A stretch of 64,000 nt of DNA from Nevskia ramosa DSM 11499 (lineage in GTDB: Bacteria; Pseudomonadota; Gammaproteobacteria; Nevskiales; Nevskiaceae). The notes below the pieces were generated by a model. That model was not told where the DNA came from, did not search any database, and saw only the letters and a list, made by a program, of their open reading frames with translations. Below are positions 62,128-64,000 of the stretch, piece after piece (position 1 is the stretch's first letter; every line of letters begins with the position of its first letter). The translations under genes and the position numbers were made by a program. The stretch spans positions 62,001-126,000 of the forward strand of contig NZ_ATVI01000006.1 of assembly GCF_000420645.1 (NCBI RefSeq), read 5' to 3'.

Positions 62128-62221
62128 CACCGCGCCCCCGGGAGCGTCGAATCGCCAGCGACGGTCGTGCTGGCGGCGCGCTGCGCTGATTCCCGCACCC
62201 ACGCTTCGCGGAACCGTGTCA

Positions 62222-63307
62222 TCAGCGCACCTTCAGAGTAGACAGGCCGATCAGCACCAGAATCAGCGTGATGATCCAGAAGCGGACGATGATCTTCGGC
62301 TCGGGCCAGCCCTTCAGCTCGAAGTGGTGGTGCAGCGGCGCCATCCGGAAGATGCGTTTGCCGCCGGAGTACTTGAAGTACAGCACCTGGATCGCGACCG
62401 ACAAGGTCTCGGCGACGAACACGCCGCCCATGATCGCCAGCACGATTTCCTGCCGCACCAGCACCGCGACCACGCCGAGTGCTGCACCGAGCGCCAGCGC
62501 GCCGACATCGCCCATGAATACTTCGGCCGGATAGGCGTTGAACCACAGGAAACCCAGGCCGGCACCGGCGATCGCGGTGCAGAACACCGCCAGTTCGCCG
62601 ACGCCCTGGATATATGGAATGCCGAGGTAGGCGGCGATCTTGACGTTGCCGGTGGAGTACGCGAACACCGCGAGTGCGGAGGCGACCAGCACGGTCGGCA
62701 TGATCGCCAGACCATCGAGGCCATCGGTCAGGTTCACCGCGTTCGATGAGCCGACGATGACCAGATAGGTCCAGGGAATGAAGAACAGGCCGAGCGGAAT
62801 GGTCACGTCCTTGACGAACGGCACGATCAGGCTGGTTTCGATCGGTGTCTTCGCCGTCAGGTAGATCGCCACTGCGGTGCCGAAGCCCGCCAGCGACAGC
62901 CAGAAATATTTCTTCCGCGCGACCAGGCCCTTGGTGTTCTTGCGGGTGATCTTCAGGTAGTCGTCGGCGAAACCGACCGCGCCGAAAGCCAAGGTCACGA
63001 TCAGCGCGAACCAGATGAAGCGATTGCTCAGATCGGCCCACAGCAAGGTCGCGATGGCGATGCCGGCGATGATCATCGAGCCGCCCATGGTCGGCGTGCC
63101 GGTCTTCTTCAGATGCGATTGCGGGCCGTCGGTACGAATCACCTGGCCGAACTTCAGCACCTGCAGGCGGCGGATGATTGCCGGACCGGTGACGAAGCAG
63201 AACAGCAGCGCGGTCAGCACGCCGAGGATGGCGCGGAAGGTCAGATAGCCGAACAGGTTGAAGCCGCTGACGTAATGCTCAAGATGATGGAAGAGCGCGT
63301 ACAGCAT
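62222..63307 (-). CDS. mraY: Phospho-MurNAc-pentapeptide translocase MraY
   Basis: Makes lipid I on undecaprenyl phosphate. The 361-residue length and ten membrane helices fit. The Mg-binding and catalytic motifs are all seen: [20 protein letters not shown] (DDxxK), [40 protein letters not shown], and [20 protein letters not shown] near the end. The ATG shares one base with the murF stop. Confidence 0.97.
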   Translation of the reverse strand: MLYALFHHLEHYVSGFNLFGYLTFRAILGVLTALLFCFVTGPAIIRRLQVLKFGQVIRTDGPQSHLKKTGTPTMGGSMIIAGIAIATLLWADLSNRFIWFALIVTLAFGAVGFADDYLKITRKNTKGLVARKKYFWLSLAGFGTAVAIYLTAKTPIETSLIVPFVKDVTIPLGLFFIPWTYLVIVGSSNAVNLTDGLDGLAIMPTVLVASALAVFAYSTGNVKIAAYLGIPYIQGVGELAVFCTAIAGAGLGFLWFNAYPAEVFMGDVGALALGAALGVVAVLVRQEIVLAIMGGVFVAETLSVAIQVLYFKYSGGKRIFRMAPLHHHFELKGWPEPKIIVRFWIITLILVLIGLSTLKVR

Positions 63308-64000
63308 CAGTGCGCTGCCTCGGTCTTGGCGCCGGTCAGCGCGGCCACCACTCGTTCCATGCGCGCGCCGCGCGAACCCTTCACCAGCACCGTCACGCCC
63401 TCTGCAAGTTGATCCTTGAGCGCTGCGACGAGATCGTCGAGCTCCTCGTAACTGTCTGCGGTATCGCCGTAGCCGTCGGCGGCATGGCCGGCCATCTCGC
63501 CGAGCGTGTACAGACGATCGATGCCCAGCGAACGCGCGGCGCGGCCGGCATCTTCGTGAATGCTGGCGGCATCCGGCCCCAGTTCGCGCATTTCGCCAAG
63601 CACCAGCCAGCGCTCACCCGGCAGGCTGGCGAGCAGATCCAGCGCGGCGCGCAAGGACGTGGGATTGGCGTTGTAGCTGTCGTCGAGCACCCGCGCACCT
63701 TCGCGCGTGGTCTTCCAGTTCAGGCGCCCGGCCACTGGCTCGACATTGGCCAGACCTTTGGCGATCTGCTCGATGCCGAGATTCAGCGCGATGCCGACCG
63801 CCGCCGCCGACAGCGCGTTCTGCACGTTGTGCAATCCCGGCAGCGCCAGTTCGATACGGGCGCCGCCGACCGGTGCGACCAGGGTGAACGCCGTCGCTTC
63901 CGGCGCGTGCTCGGGCACGCCGACCAGATCTTCGGCACGCACGTCGGCAGTCTCGGCCAAGCCGAAGCTCAGCACCGCGGCATCACCGGCAAGCTGCCGC
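63307..64000 (-). CDS. murF: UDP-MurNAc-tripeptide--D-alanyl-D-alanine ligase MurF, C-terminal part (cut by window edge)
   Basis: About 230 C-terminal residues are visible; the frame is open to base 64000. They include [20 protein letters not shown], the substrate motif [20 protein letters not shown], and [20 protein letters not shown], all typical of Mur[20 protein letters not shown] is also present near the end. MurF attaches D-Ala-D-Ala to complete the pentapeptide precursor. It overlaps the mraY start by one base and continues the dcw order beyond the window, where murE and ftsI would be expected. Confidence 0.96.
   Translation of the reverse strand, partial: RQLAGDAAVLSFGLAETADVRAEDLVGVPEHAPEATAFTLVAPVGGARIELALPGLHNVQNALSAAAVGIALNLGIEQIAKGLANVEPVAGRLNWKTTREGARVLDDSYNANPTSLRAALDLLASLPGERWLVLGEMRELGPDAASIHEDAGRAARSLGIDRLYTLGEMAGHAADGYGDTADSYEELDDLVAALKDQLAEGVTVLVKGSRGARMERVVAALTGAKTEAAH

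Noticed and set aside
1..64000. tRNA, rRNA, CRISPR arrays or known riboswitches
   Set aside because: I found no T-loop/anticodon patterns outside coding regions, no regularly spaced repeats, and no TPP-type leader near the ThiE-like gene.

Overview
This 64 kb window comes from a GC-rich gammaproteobacterium. It carries a division and cell-wall (dcw) cluster in the gammaproteobacterial order, followed by lpxC, an M23 peptidase gene, secA and argJ, with dciA on the other strand and a pilD-coaE-zapD-yacG block nearby. Together with a Thiobacillus-type GshA and several secreted esterases and peptidases, this suggests a Nevskiales/Xanthomonadales-like lineage, but I cannot fix the genus from sequence alone. 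I see no tRNA, rRNA, CRISPR array, integrase or intact transposase.

Bases 1-12,200 are a patchwork of single genes and short operons: the start of a secreted prolyl oligopeptidase, a 267 bp inverted-repeat element that looks like a MITE, a Cys-patterned lipoprotein, two poly(3-hydroxybutyrate)-depolymerase-like secreted hydrolases, an EamA exporter, an acetoacetate-decarboxylase-like protein, gshA, a CbpA-like J protein, an M23 metallopeptidase-like protein, an amidase, a truncated DUF486 remnant and a Bax-inhibitor-1 family membrane protein. Bases 12,400-22,500 hold a GNAT/PLP-enzyme pair, DUF1134, an Mpo1-like enzyme, a LuxR regulator, a rhodanese, a TolC-type channel, and an OPT peptide transporter followed directly by an S9 peptidase.

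Bases 22,700-32,100 are the most accessory part. They contain a PL7 alginate lyase in visibly AT-richer DNA, an HerA/DUF853 ATPase, and a co-directional block (secreted SMP-30-like propeller, ModE, TonB-dependent receptor, secreted unknown protein, di-heme DUF1111 oxidoreductase) that I read as a possible ModE-controlled outer-membrane uptake system. A TetR gene with a palindrome next to its start follows. Bases 32,300-42,000 carry DUF4124, PspC, FkpA/Mip-like FKBP, plsB, a POT peptide transporter beside an M2 (ACE-like) dipeptidase, then pilD, coaE, zapD and yacG.

Bases 43,100-64,000 are essential core genome, almost all on the minus strand. In transcription order they are murF (partial), mraY, murD, ftsW, murG, murC, murB, ddl, ftsQ, ftsA, ftsZ, lpxC, M23 peptidase, secA, argJ and a Nudix/ThiE-like fusion, with dciA (DUF721) and a dienelactone hydrolase on the plus strand. 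Nearly every junction from murD to ftsA is a stop-start overlap of 1-8 nt, which points to translational coupling.
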